Shown: positions 1-6,150, counted from the stretch's first letter. The stretch is 9,146 nt of DNA from JANOGU01 sp031406135 (GCA_031406135.1 JANOGU010000326.1:1-9146), one strand, 5' to 3'. Translations and numbers: made by a program. The notes: a model not told the origin generated them from the sequence alone.

Positions 1-355
1 CGGGGTCTTCGGTCGCGAGTTCGATGTCGATGGCGTTGACGTCGGCAAAGCGCTTGAACAGCACCGCCTTGCCCTCCATCACCGGCTTGGACGCCAGTGC
101 GCCCAAGTTGCCGAGGCCGAGGATCGCGGTGCCGTTGGAGATCACCGCGACCATATTGCCCTTGACCGTGTAGTCGTAGGCCGTCTCCGGCCGCTCCGCG
201 ATGGCGAGGACGGGGATGGCGACGCCGGGGGAATAGGCGAGGCTGAGGTCGCGCTGGGTGGCCATGGGGACCGAAGGCGTGACGTCGTATTTCCCCGGCC
301 GAGGTTCGAGGTGGAAGGCAAGCGCCTCCTCGGGGGTGATGCGGACGCGGGTCAT
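1..355 (-). CDS. maeB: NADP-dependent malic enzyme, N-terminal part (runs off left edge)
   Basis: Decarboxylates malate oxidatively to pyruvate, generating NADPH in the cytoplasm; it links the TCA cycle to pyruvate and acetyl-CoA. Only the first 118 residues are in the window. The start is ATG at 355-353, preceded by a good AGGAGG Shine-Dalgarno about 5 bases upstream. Visible family motifs are YSPGVA (the Tyr is the catalytic acid of malic enzymes), the conserved segment with GNMVAVISNGTAILGLG, and SKPVMEGKAVLFKRFADV, which holds the catalytic Lys. Full-length MaeB proteins of Alphaproteobacteria are about 750-760 residues, with a C-terminal phosphotransacetylase-like domain; that part would lie left of the window and is not seen. 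The gene follows the RNase T2 gene on the same strand after a 40-bp gap, so read-through is possible, but a functional link is not obvious. Family assignment is secure; presence of the C-terminal domain is inferred. Confidence 0.93.
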   Translation of the reverse strand, partial: MTRVRITPEEALAFHLEPRPGKYDVTPSVPMATQRDLSLAYSPGVAIPVLAIAERPETAYDYTVKGNMVAVISNGTAILGLGNLGALASKPVMEGKAVLFKRFADVNAIDIELATEDP

Positions 356-395
356 CGGGGCCTCCTGCCTTGCAGACCCATGGCTAGCGCGGCCG

Positions 396-1055
396 CTACC
401 TCACCGGCAACAGCAGTGCGTCGGTCAACCGGCAATCGCGGGCGGTATCCGGGGCGCAGGGGCGGGGGGCGAGGTCTTTCGCCAGGCAGAGGCGGACCTC
501 CTCGATCAGGCCGTCCTTGCAGGTCACGGTTACCATGTCGGCGGTGAGGCCGGGGTTGGCCTCCAGCATCGCGTCCTCGACGACCGAGGCGGGCAGGGCG
601 GTTTCGCGGCGGATGCCGGTCAGGACCTCGGGGATGCGGACGGCCTCGTAGGCCGTACGCGCGCGGGCGTAGTAGTCCCGCGACGACAGGCCGGAGCAGC
701 GGCCGTGCTTCTGCCACTGGTGCCAGGCGTTGCCGGCGGAGCCCATGACATCGGCCATGGCCGCGGTCTCGGCGCGGGAAGGGTCGCGGGCGGTGGTCAG
801 GCACCAGCTCGGCCAGCCCACCTCATGCTGCGGCCAGAGCCCGTGCAGCGCAAAGCTCCAGCCGCCGCTCTCGGCGCATTGCGCCTGGCCGCCGCGGTCG
901 TCGCCGTCCAGCGCACACCAGGCCGGAGACCAGGACAGCGACAGGACGTAGTAGTCGAACTCGCCCGCGCGCTCGCCTTCGGCGAACGCCGGAAACGTGA
1001 GCGCCAGGGCCAGCGAAAGCCCTTTCCAAAGCCCGCCGATCCGCCTATATCCCAC
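396..1055 (-). CDS. Secreted ribonuclease T2 family protein
   Basis: Periplasmic or extracellular RNase that would cleave RNA through a 2',3'-cyclic phosphate intermediate. Both T2 signature regions are visible: CAS1 as HGLWPQ (residues 71-76, catalytic His71) and CAS2 as HQWQKHGRC (112-120, Lys116 and His117). The CAS2 Glu usual in HEWxKHG is Gln113 here. The start chosen is GTG at 1055. It gives a 219-residue protein with a short basic n-region, a hydrophobic stretch (about 13-25) and an AFA cleavage site before Glu26. A longer reading to 1310 would overlap trcR in antisense and hide the signal peptide. Eight cysteines follow the signal peptide, consistent with disulfides in a secreted protein. 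It is divergent from trcR, and its start region overlaps a palindrome (1059-1073). The family call is firm; the start is likely but not certain. Confidence 0.88.
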   Translation of the reverse strand: MGYRRIGGLWKGLSLALALTFPAFAEGERAGEFDYYVLSLSWSPAWCALDGDDRGGQAQCAESGGWSFALHGLWPQHEVGWPSWCLTTARDPSRAETAAMADVMGSAGNAWHQWQKHGRCSGLSSRDYYARARTAYEAVRIPEVLTGIRRETALPASVVEDAMLEANPGLTADMVTVTCKDGLIEEVRLCLAKDLAPRPCAPDTARDCRLTDALLLPVR

Positions 1056-1058
1056 CCC

Positions 1059-1073
1059 GATTTCCCCGAAATC
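1059..1073. promoter_or_regulatory. Perfect 15-bp palindrome in the RNase T2 / trcR divergent gap
   Basis: GATTTC, three bases, GAAATC: a perfect inverted repeat with 6-bp arms, centred about 11 bp upstream of the proposed RNase GTG start and about 78 bp upstream of the trcR ATG. It could be an operator for either gene. In the RNase mRNA it could also form a small hairpin covering the G-rich ribosome-binding region. No protein is assigned; the role is inferred only from symmetry and position. Confidence 0.35.
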
Positions 1074-1143
1074 ACCGCCCCGCGGACCTCGCCGTCCGCA
1101 GCCGGTTCCCCGGCCAGAGGTGGTGTGCAATGGAGTGGCGCCG

Positions 1144-1899
1144 ATGAACAAGCCCCTGATGGCCAAGGCCACCGCCGTCTGGCTGGTGGACAACACCACG
1201 CTGAGCTTCCAGCAGATCGCCGAGTTCTGCGGCATGCACGAGCTTGAGGTGCAGGGCATCGCCGACGGTGATGTGGCGCAGGGCGTCAAGGGCTTCGACC
1301 CGGTGGCCAACAGCCAGCTCGACCCGATCGAGATCGACCGCGGTCAGGTCGACCCGGCCTACCAGCTGAAGCTGAAGTTCAACGCCGCCGCCATCGGCGA
1401 GGAAAAGCGCCGCGGCCCGCGCTACACGCCGCTGTCGAAACGCCAGGACCGCCCGGCGGCGATCCTCTGGCTGGTGAAGTTCCACCCCGAGCTGACCGAC
1501 GGCCAGATCGGCAAGCTGGTCGGCACCACCAAGCCCACGATCCTGTCGATCCGTGAGCGCTCGCACTGGAACATCAACCAGATCACGCCGGTCGATCCGG
1601 TGGCGCTGGGCCTGTGCCGGCAGTCGGAACTCGATGCCGCCGTTCAGCTGGCGGTGCGGCGCAAGGCGGCGGACGGCAAGGTGATGTCGGACGACGAGCG
1701 GCGCAAGCTGGTCTCGACCGAACGCAGCCTCGGCATGGCGCCGGAGCCGCGCATCCCGTCCTCGGTCGCCGCCATCGAGGGGCTGTTCGCCGAGCCGGAA
1801 GCCAAGAAACCGGCCGACTATTCCGACGCCGAGAGCTTCTTCAACCTGCCGCAGGCCGACGACGAGGACGAGGACGAGGACAGCGGTCCGATCCGCTGA
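1144..1899 (+). CDS. trcR: Cell-cycle transcriptional regulator TrcR (DUF1013)
   Basis: DNA-binding regulator of the DUF1013/TrcR family, which is conserved in Alphaproteobacteria and linked to cell-cycle transcription in Caulobacter. The 251-residue protein starts MNKPLMAKATAVWLVDNTTL, as family members do. It holds two helix-turn-helix-like segments: about residues 17-38 (TLSFQQIAEFCGMHELEVQGI) and 117-142, where LTDGQIGKLVGTTKPTILSI is the best match. The block around residues 85-110 (GPRYTPLSKRQDRPAAILWL) is also typical of the family. The ATG at 1144 has GGAG at 1132-1135, 8 bases upstream. The C-terminus ends in an acidic run (residues 239-246, alternating Asp and Glu) encoded by a GACGAG repeat. 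It stands alone on the plus strand, divergent from RNase T2 and convergent with the small membrane protein gene. Identification is strong. Confidence 0.93.
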   Translation: MNKPLMAKATAVWLVDNTTLSFQQIAEFCGMHELEVQGIADGDVAQGVKGFDPVANSQLDPIEIDRGQVDPAYQLKLKFNAAAIGEEKRRGPRYTPLSKRQDRPAAILWLVKFHPELTDGQIGKLVGTTKPTILSIRERSHWNINQITPVDPVALGLCRQSELDAAVQLAVRRKAADGKVMSDDERRKLVSTERSLGMAPEPRIPSSVAAIEGLFAEPEAKKPADYSDAESFFNLPQADDEDEDEDSGPIR

Positions 1900-1902
1900 G
1901 CC

Positions 1903-1950
1903 GGCCCGAAGGGCCATACTCTTCGGCGGTTGATTGCCCGGCCGCGGGCA
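1903..1950 (+). terminator. Two small hairpins after trcR, possible weak terminator region
   Basis: Just after the trcR stop, GGCCC-GAA-GGGCC (1903-1915) can form a tight 5-bp hairpin, and TGCCCG-GCCG-CGGGCA (1935-1950) a 6-bp hairpin. The first is followed only by a weakly T-rich stretch and the second by no U tract. Intrinsic termination of trcR is therefore plausible but unproven. The 105-bp gap separates convergent genes, where a bidirectional terminator would be expected. Confidence 0.35.
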
Positions 1951-2004
1951 TCCGTCCTGAACTGAAGGCCCGGGGCGACGGCAAACTGGACGTGAGCTGA
2001 AGGC

Positions 2005-2304
2005 TCAGCCGCCGGTGGCGGGCGCAGTCTCGGCCGGCGCAGTGCTCGTATCCCGCTGCGCGCTGTAGAAGTAGAAGCCGGCCAGCAGCAGCAGCATCGC
2101 CAGCGAGGCGATGGCGGTGCCGCGCCCCTCTGCGCCGGCCAGAAGCCCGGTGATCAGCCCGGCCGCGCCAAGGACACCGACGATCCAGATGCCGTAGCGC
2201 AGGATGCTGACGGCCGTCGCCGGTTCGACCAGGAAGGTCGAGGCGACGATGGCGAGAAAGGCGATGACCCCGAGGGCAACGGCAATTCGGCTGAGGGCGG
2301 ACAT
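2005..2304 (-). CDS. Small three-helix membrane protein, function unknown
   Basis: A 99-residue protein not assigned to a family. It has three hydrophobic segments: about residues 6-26 (IAVALGVIAFLAIVASTFLV), 36-58 (around YGIWIVGVLGAAGLITGLLAG) and 63-82 (TAIASLAMLLLLAGFYFYSA). These are followed by a short polar tail rich in Thr, Ala and Pro. The layout suggests an inner-membrane protein with a soluble C-terminal tail. The ATG at 2304 was chosen because AGGAG lies 8 bases upstream; a GTG nine bases further up would touch that Shine-Dalgarno. It lies 79 bp downstream of the secreted-protein gene on the same strand and could share its transcript. No catalytic motif is visible. Confidence 0.7.
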   Translation of the reverse strand: MSALSRIAVALGVIAFLAIVASTFLVEPATAVSILRYGIWIVGVLGAAGLITGLLAGAEGRGTAIASLAMLLLLAGFYFYSAQRDTSTAPAETAPATGG

Positions 2305-2383
2305 GGCGGGCACTCCTAGGTTTCGGTTGGGCGCAGGTTAGCCGCCGCAAGCCGGTCTGAACAAGAGCGGGCTCTCAAGATGC

Positions 2384-3031
2384 TCACGGCCCGCGCAAAT
2401 CCACCACACGGCAGGCATTGTGGTTGCCTTTGCGGATGATCTCGCGGGTGCCGGTGGTCATCACCTTCATCGCGCCGGCCGCTGCGTCCTCGCATTCGAC
2501 CAGCGCGGTCGAGCGCGCTTCCTCCTCGCTGGCGTTGTCCACCGTGGCGCCGCTCGTCAGGTCCGACATGGCGAAGGCCTGCCAGCGCCCGGGCTTGGTG
2601 CCGCCGAGGTAGAAGCCGCGCCAGTTGCGCGAGGCAGGTGCGCCGAGTTCCACCGGGCGGCCCAGCCGGGGCAGGTAGTCCACCGCATCGAGCCGCGCGT
2701 ACAGGACACAGTCCGACCCCTCCGCCGCCAGTTCCCGGCAGCCGGCATAGGCCACCTGCATGGCCAGCGCCTGCGACTGGTAGCCCGCCACCCAGTAGTA
2801 GGTATCGCCGGCACCGGGATCGACCGCGAAGGCGCCGAAATAATCGGCGAAGCCCGAGAATTCGCGCATCGCGGCGAATTCGTTCGGCCCCAGCGGCACC
2901 TGGGTCACCATGACGAGGTTGACCCCTTCGCCATGGTCGATCACGTTGCCCGGCACCGGCGCGGCATCCTGCGCCGCCGCCGACCCGGCCAGCAGCCCGG
3001 CCAAAGCCGCCGCCCGCCATGCCTTGCGCAT
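2384..3031 (-). CDS. Secreted protein of unknown function with two Cys-containing halves
   Basis: A 215-residue protein with a clear Sec signal peptide: MRK, a hydrophobic stretch (residues 6-16), and GSAAA before Gln21. It is probably periplasmic. No family was recognised. It contains four cysteines (98, 108, 180, 207). The two halves share a loose pattern: an Ala-rich helix with AL or AY, two residues, then Cys, and a second Cys close to a hydrophobic strand (C98 with CVLYARLDAVDY; C180 with NACRVVDL). This hints at an internal duplication with one disulfide per half and recalls DUF4189-like repeats, but only weakly. The ATG at 3031 has GGGAG 6 bases upstream. Its own promoter may lie at 3063-3091. 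It lies 80 bp downstream of the quinone oxidoreductase on the same strand. Confidence 0.75.
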   Translation of the reverse strand: MRKAWRAAALAGLLAGSAAAQDAAPVPGNVIDHGEGVNLVMVTQVPLGPNEFAAMREFSGFADYFGAFAVDPGAGDTYYWVAGYQSQALAMQVAYAGCRELAAEGSDCVLYARLDAVDYLPRLGRPVELGAPASRNWRGFYLGGTKPGRWQAFAMSDLTSGATVDNASEEEARSTALVECEDAAAGAMKVMTTGTREIIRKGNHNACRVVDLRGP

Positions 3032-3062
3032 CCCGAACTCCCGGACCGTCGCCCTTCTGTCA

Positions 3063-3091
3063 ATGAAGCGGCCCGGCGCGCGCACTGTCAA
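3063..3091 (-). promoter_or_regulatory. Candidate promoter for the secreted-protein gene
   Basis: On the minus strand a perfect TTGACA (3091-3086) is followed after 17 bp by CTTCAT (3068-3063). The -35 is ideal, but the -10 matches consensus at only three positions. It lies 32 bp upstream of the ATG at 3031. A second TTGACA at 3063-3058 is too close to the start codon to act as a -35 for this gene. The two copies, 28 bp apart, could also be part of a repeat bound by a regulator. Confidence 0.35.
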
Positions 3092-3111
3092 CGCGCCGTT
3101 TCGTGAATGCG

Positions 3112-4104
3112 TCACGCCGCGACCCGCAGGACGATCTTGCCGACATGGGCCGAGCTTTCCATCCGCCGGTGCGCCGAGGCCGCGTCGGTGAGAGCGAAAT
3201 CGCTGTCCATCACCGCCCGGACGTGACCGGCCGCAATCATCGGCCAGACATGGGCTTCGACCGCCGCCGCGATGCGCGCCTTGGCGAGGTCGGACTGCGG
3301 CCTGAGCGTCGATCCGGTGATCGTGAGCCGGCGGACCATGACCTCGGCGAAGTTCAGCTCCACCTTCGGCCCCTCCAGAAAGGCGATCTGCACCAGCCGG
3401 CCGCCGTCGGCCAGTGCCTTGACGTTGCGCGGCAGGTAGGAGCCGCCGACCATGTCGAGGATCAGATTGGCGCCCCCCGCCTTGCGCAACACCTCGACGA
3501 AATCCGCCTCGCGGTAATTCAGCGCCACCTCGGCGCCCAGCCCCTCGCAGGCCAGGCACTTCTCGGCGCTGCCGGCGGTGGTGAACACCCGCGCCCCCAG
3601 CGCCCGGGCGATCTGGATTGCCGTGGTGCCGATGCCGGAAGAGCCGCCGTGGACGAGGAACCGCTCCCCGGCCTTCAGGCCGCCCCGCATCACCACGTTC
3701 GACCAGACGGTGAAGCAGGTCTCGGGCAGCGCGGCGGCCTCGCGCAGGGTCACGCCCTCGGGCACCGGCAGGACGTGGTCGGCATGGGCGACCGCGTATT
3801 CCGCGTATCCGCCGCCCGCCAGGAGCGCGCAGACCACGTCGCCGACCTGCCAGCGGGTGACGCCCTGGCCCATGGCGACGACATGGCCGGAGCACTCCAG
3901 CCCCGGCAGCGGCGAGGCGCCGGGCGGCGGGGCGTAGTGCCCGGCGCGTTGCAGCGCGTCCGGCCGGTTCACTCCGGCCCATGCGATGCGGATGACGACC
4001 TGGCCGTGCCCCGGCACCGGCACCGGCCGGTCGCAGGGGCGCAGCACCTCCGGCCCTCCGGGCGCGGAAATTTCGACCGCCGTCATCGTGTGGGGCAGGT
4101 TCAT
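3112..4104 (-). CDS. NAD(P)H-quinone oxidoreductase, PIG3-type, zinc-free MDR family
   Basis: Predicted cytoplasmic NADPH-dependent reductase of quinones or enones, in the medium-chain dehydrogenase/reductase superfamily. The 330-residue length is normal for the family. Visible motifs are GVNRPDALQRAGHY (44-57), the LPGLECSG block (67-73), the nucleotide-binding HGGSSGIGTTA (152-162) and RLTITGSTLRP (259-269); the last is characteristic of the PIG3/TP53I3-like subgroup. The four-Cys structural zinc cluster of alcohol dehydrogenases is absent. The ATG at 4104 was chosen because GGAGGAG lies about 6 bases upstream; an internal ATG at 4086 lacks this. It is divergent from a TetR-like regulator gene that probably controls it. 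The family is secure; the true substrate is unknown. Confidence 0.9.
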   Translation of the reverse strand: MNLPHTMTAVEISAPGGPEVLRPCDRPVPVPGHGQVVIRIAWAGVNRPDALQRAGHYAPPPGASPLPGLECSGHVVAMGQGVTRWQVGDVVCALLAGGGYAEYAVAHADHVLPVPEGVTLREAAALPETCFTVWSNVVMRGGLKAGERFLVHGGSSGIGTTAIQIARALGARVFTTAGSAEKCLACEGLGAEVALNYREADFVEVLRKAGGANLILDMVGGSYLPRNVKALADGGRLVQIAFLEGPKVELNFAEVMVRRLTITGSTLRPQSDLAKARIAAAVEAHVWPMIAAGHVRAVMDSDFALTDAASAHRRMESSAHVGKIVLRVAA

Positions 4105-4152
4105 CTGGCACTCCTCCGGCAGGGCTCCCGGCCTTGGTGCCAGAACCGGGAG
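4104..4152. promoter_or_regulatory. Interleaved inverted repeats in the QOR/TetR divergent gap
   Basis: TCTGGCAC (4104-4111) pairs with GTGCCAGA (4137-4144), and CTCCCGG (4125-4131) pairs with CCGGGAG (4146-4152). The two pairs interlock rather than nest. The TGGCA/TGCCA core recurs at 4186-4191 and 4225-4230. A TetR-type dimer usually binds a palindrome in exactly this kind of divergent gap, so this is a candidate operator region. It is unproven, and the long spacers make a single compact operator doubtful. Confidence 0.3.
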
Positions 4153-4231
4153 GGCCGGTAAAGTTGCAGGCATTCCGGAAAGGCGGTGGCAAGGCGCATC
4201 GGTCAGGGTCGGGGTGCGAGTCCGTGCCACA

Positions 4232-4240
4232 GGGGGGGGG
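4232..4240 (+). promoter_or_regulatory. Nine-G tract at the TetR-like ribosome-binding site
   Basis: A homopolymer of nine G occupies the Shine-Dalgarno position, 7 bases before the ATG at 4248. It provides the GG-rich anti-16S match and is the only clear ribosome-binding signal for this gene. Such tracts can slip during replication, so length changes could tune translation of the regulator. That role is inference. Confidence 0.5.
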
Positions 4241-4247
4241 TAGTGCG

Positions 4248-4805
4248 ATGACCGATGCCGCGGTGCGCCGACTGGCCTCTGCGATGACGGCCGAGGTCGC
4301 CCTCGACCGGGCGATTCCGCTGTACTGGATGTTCGGGCGCGCGGACGTGCCGCTTGCCGTGCTCGCCGCCGAGACCGGGGTGGGCGAGTTGGTCCTGCGC
4401 GACCTCTTCGGCGATGCCGGCGCCACCTTCCGGGCGGCGCTGGCACGCTATGCGCAGGGCCCGGCGGCCGAGCCCTACCGCGCCTTCGCCGAGGCCCCTG
4501 ACGGGCAGGAGGCGGCCGCCTTCGCACTCAGTCTGCTGGACCTGGTCTTCGGCGACGGCACCGGCCGGGGTTGCCTGCTGATCCAGGCGATCGCCGTCTT
4601 CGCCCCCCGCGATCCCCTGGTCGAGGTCGCGGTGCAGGGCCATGTCGCCGACCTCATGGCGCTGGCCGGCCCGGTGCGCGAGGCGCGGCCCGCGCCGCGC
4701 CGCCTGCTCGCCGCCCATGCCGCCGCCGCCACCCGCGCCCGCGACGGCCAGCCGGTGGAGAACGTGGCCGCGGCGGTCGAGGCGCTGCTCTTCGCCGCGG
4801 ACTGA
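4248..4805 (+). CDS. TetR/AcrR-like transcriptional regulator
   Basis: A 185-residue protein whose first 70 residues match the TetR helix-turn-helix layout. A helix around residues 16-30 (ALDRAIPLYWMFGR) precedes VPLAVLAAETGVGELVLRDLF (35-55), then a GDAGATFRAALARYA segment. The latter is the usual link of the recognition helix to helix 4 in AefR/ComR-like members. The recognition helix is divergent and lacks the common Ser-x-Tyr/Phe-x-x-Phe pattern. The rest is helical and Ala-rich, as expected for a ligand-binding dimerisation domain, but I cannot assign a ligand. The ATG at 4248 follows a striking run of nine G (4232-4240) seven bases upstream, which can serve as Shine-Dalgarno. An earlier ATG at 4134 would read through the operator-like gap and is less likely. 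Being divergent from the quinone oxidoreductase suggests that gene as a target. Confidence 0.8.
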   Translation: MTDAAVRRLASAMTAEVALDRAIPLYWMFGRADVPLAVLAAETGVGELVLRDLFGDAGATFRAALARYAQGPAAEPYRAFAEAPDGQEAAAFALSLLDLVFGDGTGRGCLLIQAIAVFAPRDPLVEVAVQGHVADLMALAGPVREARPAPRRLLAAHAAAATRARDGQPVENVAAAVEALLFAAD

Positions 4806-4812
4806 CGTCAGT
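4801..4812. repeat. Perfect 12-bp palindrome holding both convergent stop codons
   Basis: ACTGACGTCAGT is exactly self-complementary. It contains the TGA of the TetR-like gene (4803-4805, plus) and the TGA of the DUF429-like gene (4810-4808, minus). The two genes are therefore separated by 2 bp. There is no room for a conventional terminator, so the transcripts must overlap or end within the opposite gene. The palindrome alone is too short and not GC-rich enough to be a clear terminator. Confidence 0.8.
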
Positions 4813-5662
4813 CGGCCAGCGCCGCCCGCAGCGCCGCAGTGTGCCCGGCGCCGAGGATCGCGCCCTCCTCGGGATTGCCCCGCGCAAACAGCGGCGCCAG
4901 CGCATCGCGCGCCGACAGCCGGACCAGCGCCCGCGACAGCAGGCGCACCTGCACCTCGTCCCTGATGCCGTGCTCCGCCGCCCGCACCTCGCGGAACAGG
5001 AGCGAGGGATAGACTTCGGCCAGAACCACTGGCGCGTCCGCCGCTGGCTCGAACGGCCAGGCCGCGACGGCGGGCGCGAACCGCGCGCGCAGCCGTGCCA
5101 GCACAGGGATGCCGGTCAGCGTCTGCGCCCCCACCGCCCCGGCGCCGGCGAGTTGCCAGACCGATTTCGGCCGGCCCGCCCCGTCGCGGGCGGCGCGTTC
5201 GGTGGCCCGGTGTTCGGCCAGGCCCTCCGGCAGCCCCTTCTTGCGGCGCGGCAGGCCCGGCGTCCCGGCCCGCTCGCCGTTGCCCCAGAACGGGCCGTCG
5301 TGCCGGAAGCGGGCGTTGATCGCCGCGGCGACGGCGCGGTAGGTCGATCCGTGGTCGGCGGTTTCGGTGACCCGGGGTTCCAGCCAGTCCCAGACGGCCA
5401 GCGCCGAAGCCTGCCCGGTCAGCGCCGCGGCGAAGCCGCGCGGATAGCCGAAGGCGAAGTCGCAGCCGAGCAGCAGCCGCTCGCCGCGGGCCAGTGTCCG
5501 GGCCAGCAGCGCCACCAGCCGGTCCTCGGCCGCGCCGCGCGTGGCGATGCTTTCGGTGCTCTCGCCCTCCGGCCCGGCGAGCCCGAGCCAGATCGAATCG
5601 CGCCCCCGCCCCCGCCCCCTGGCCGCCGACCAGTCCAGCACGGCCACACGGTCAAACCTCAT
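4808..5662 (-). CDS. DUF429-like protein with RNase H-type fold, coupled to mobB
   Basis: A 284-residue cytoplasmic protein of unproven function. Its motifs resemble the DUF429 group of predicted RNase H-fold proteins: VAVLDWSA near the N-terminus (Asp10), GCDFAFGYP in the second strand region (Asp68), and AEVYPSL (Glu216), which would supply acidic residues of an active site. The C-terminal EEGAILGAGHTAAL (265-278) sits where these proteins carry a last acidic helix. Its ATG at 5662 overlaps the mobB stop in an ATGA arrangement, so translation is coupled. From memory, Rhodobacterales homologues are often labelled as molybdopterin-guanine dinucleotide synthesis proteins, probably because of this neighbourhood; I could not verify that. 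Its role may be in molybdenum cofactor maturation, but nuclease activity is not excluded. The gene is real; the fold is inferred and the function unknown. Confidence 0.7.
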   Translation of the reverse strand: MRFDRVAVLDWSAARGRGRGRDSIWLGLAGPEGESTESIATRGAAEDRLVALLARTLARGERLLLGCDFAFGYPRGFAAALTGQASALAVWDWLEPRVTETADHGSTYRAVAAAINARFRHDGPFWGNGERAGTPGLPRRKKGLPEGLAEHRATERAARDGAGRPKSVWQLAGAGAVGAQTLTGIPVLARLRARFAPAVAAWPFEPAADAPVVLAEVYPSLLFREVRAAEHGIRDEVQVRLLSRALVRLSARDALAPLFARGNPEEGAILGAGHTAALRAALAD

Positions 5663-6150
5663 CCGACATCGCCAAGGATGAAGTCGGCCACCGCGCCCGC
5701 GGCGTTGAGGTCCAGCACCGGCACCGCCAGCCCGGGCAGCGGTCCGTCGGACGCCACCGCCCGGATCGTCGGATTGCCCGGCGCCATCAGGTCGTGGCCG
5801 GTGGACGCCCGATGCACCTCGATCTTCGGGTGCCCCTCGGCCTTCCAGCCCTCGACCAGCACCAGGTCGCAGGGGTCGAGCCGCGCCAGCAGCGCCTGCA
5901 GCGGCGGCGGGTCCTCGCCGCGCAGTTCGGTCACCAGCGCCCAGCGCGCCGGGGTGGCAAGGATCACTTGCCGCGCGCCGGCAATGCGGTGGCGATGGCT
6001 GTCACGGCCAGGATGGTCGATCTCGGCGGCATGGTGGGCGTGCTTGACCGTGGCGATGGTCAGCCCGCGCGAGGTGAACTCCGCGACCAGGCGCTCGACC
6101 AGCGTGGTCTTTCCGGAATTCTTCCAGCCGGTGACGCCGTAGATGCGCAT
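5659..6150 (-). CDS. mobB: Molybdopterin-guanine dinucleotide biosynthesis adaptor protein MobB
   Basis: A 163-residue GTP-binding protein that assists MobA in attaching GMP to molybdopterin, forming the guanine dinucleotide cofactor of DMSO-reductase-type enzymes. Residues 5-16 hold a P-loop, GVTGWKNSGKTT (Gly8 to Thr15 as GxxxxGKT). VKHAHH (35-40), a conserved Asp/Gly/His/Arg block (45-59, GRDSHRHRIAGA) and LVEGWK (98-103, the Walker B-like motif of MobB) follow in the usual order. The ATG at 6150 has GGGAGGGA about 6 bases upstream; an extension to 6195 lacks family similarity. The expected partner mobA is not next to it; upstream is a 201-bp gap and then an unrelated gene. Its downstream partner is a DUF429-like gene. 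Identification is strong. Confidence 0.93.
   Translation of the reverse strand: MRIYGVTGWKNSGKTTLVERLVAEFTSRGLTIATVKHAHHAAEIDHPGRDSHRHRIAGARQVILATPARWALVTELRGEDPPPLQALLARLDPCDLVLVEGWKAEGHPKIEVHRASTGHDLMAPGNPTIRAVASDGPLPGLAVPVLDLNAAGAVADFILGDVG

Noticed and set aside
258..1247. Plus-strand open frame opposite malic enzyme and RNase T2
   Set aside because: It is antisense to genes with conserved catalytic motifs, and its own translation shows no recognisable domain or ribosome-binding site.
1056..1310. N-terminal extension of the RNase T2 reading frame into trcR
   Set aside because: It would overlap trcR in antisense and bury the signal peptide inside the protein. The GTG at 1055 gives a normal secreted RNase.
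1858..1881. GACGAG tandem repeat near the end of trcR as a slippage or phase-variation site
   Set aside because: It is an in-frame, imperfect hexamer-like stretch coding an acidic tail common in this type of protein, so length changes would only alter the tail.
2364..2375. AGAGC-GG-GCTCT as a terminator of the secreted-protein gene
   Set aside because: The loop of two bases is too tight, the real stem is about 4 bp, and there is no U tract after it on the minus strand.
3103..4161. Long plus-strand open frame of 352 codons opposite the quinone oxidoreductase gene
   Set aside because: It lies antisense to a gene with clear family motifs, its product is rich in Arg, Gly and His with no domain, and such long antisense frames are usual in GC-rich DNA.
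4173..4180. TTCCGGAA palindrome in the QOR/TetR gap as operator
   Set aside because: An 8-bp symmetric site is expected by chance, the flanks break the symmetry, and TTCCGGAA also occurs inside mobB at about 6112.
4571..6142. Long plus-strand open frame of 523 codons spanning mobB, its partner and the end of the TetR-like gene
   Set aside because: It crosses three genes on both strands and gives low-complexity Arg/Pro/Ala sequence. MobB and TetR motifs in the other frames decide the matter.
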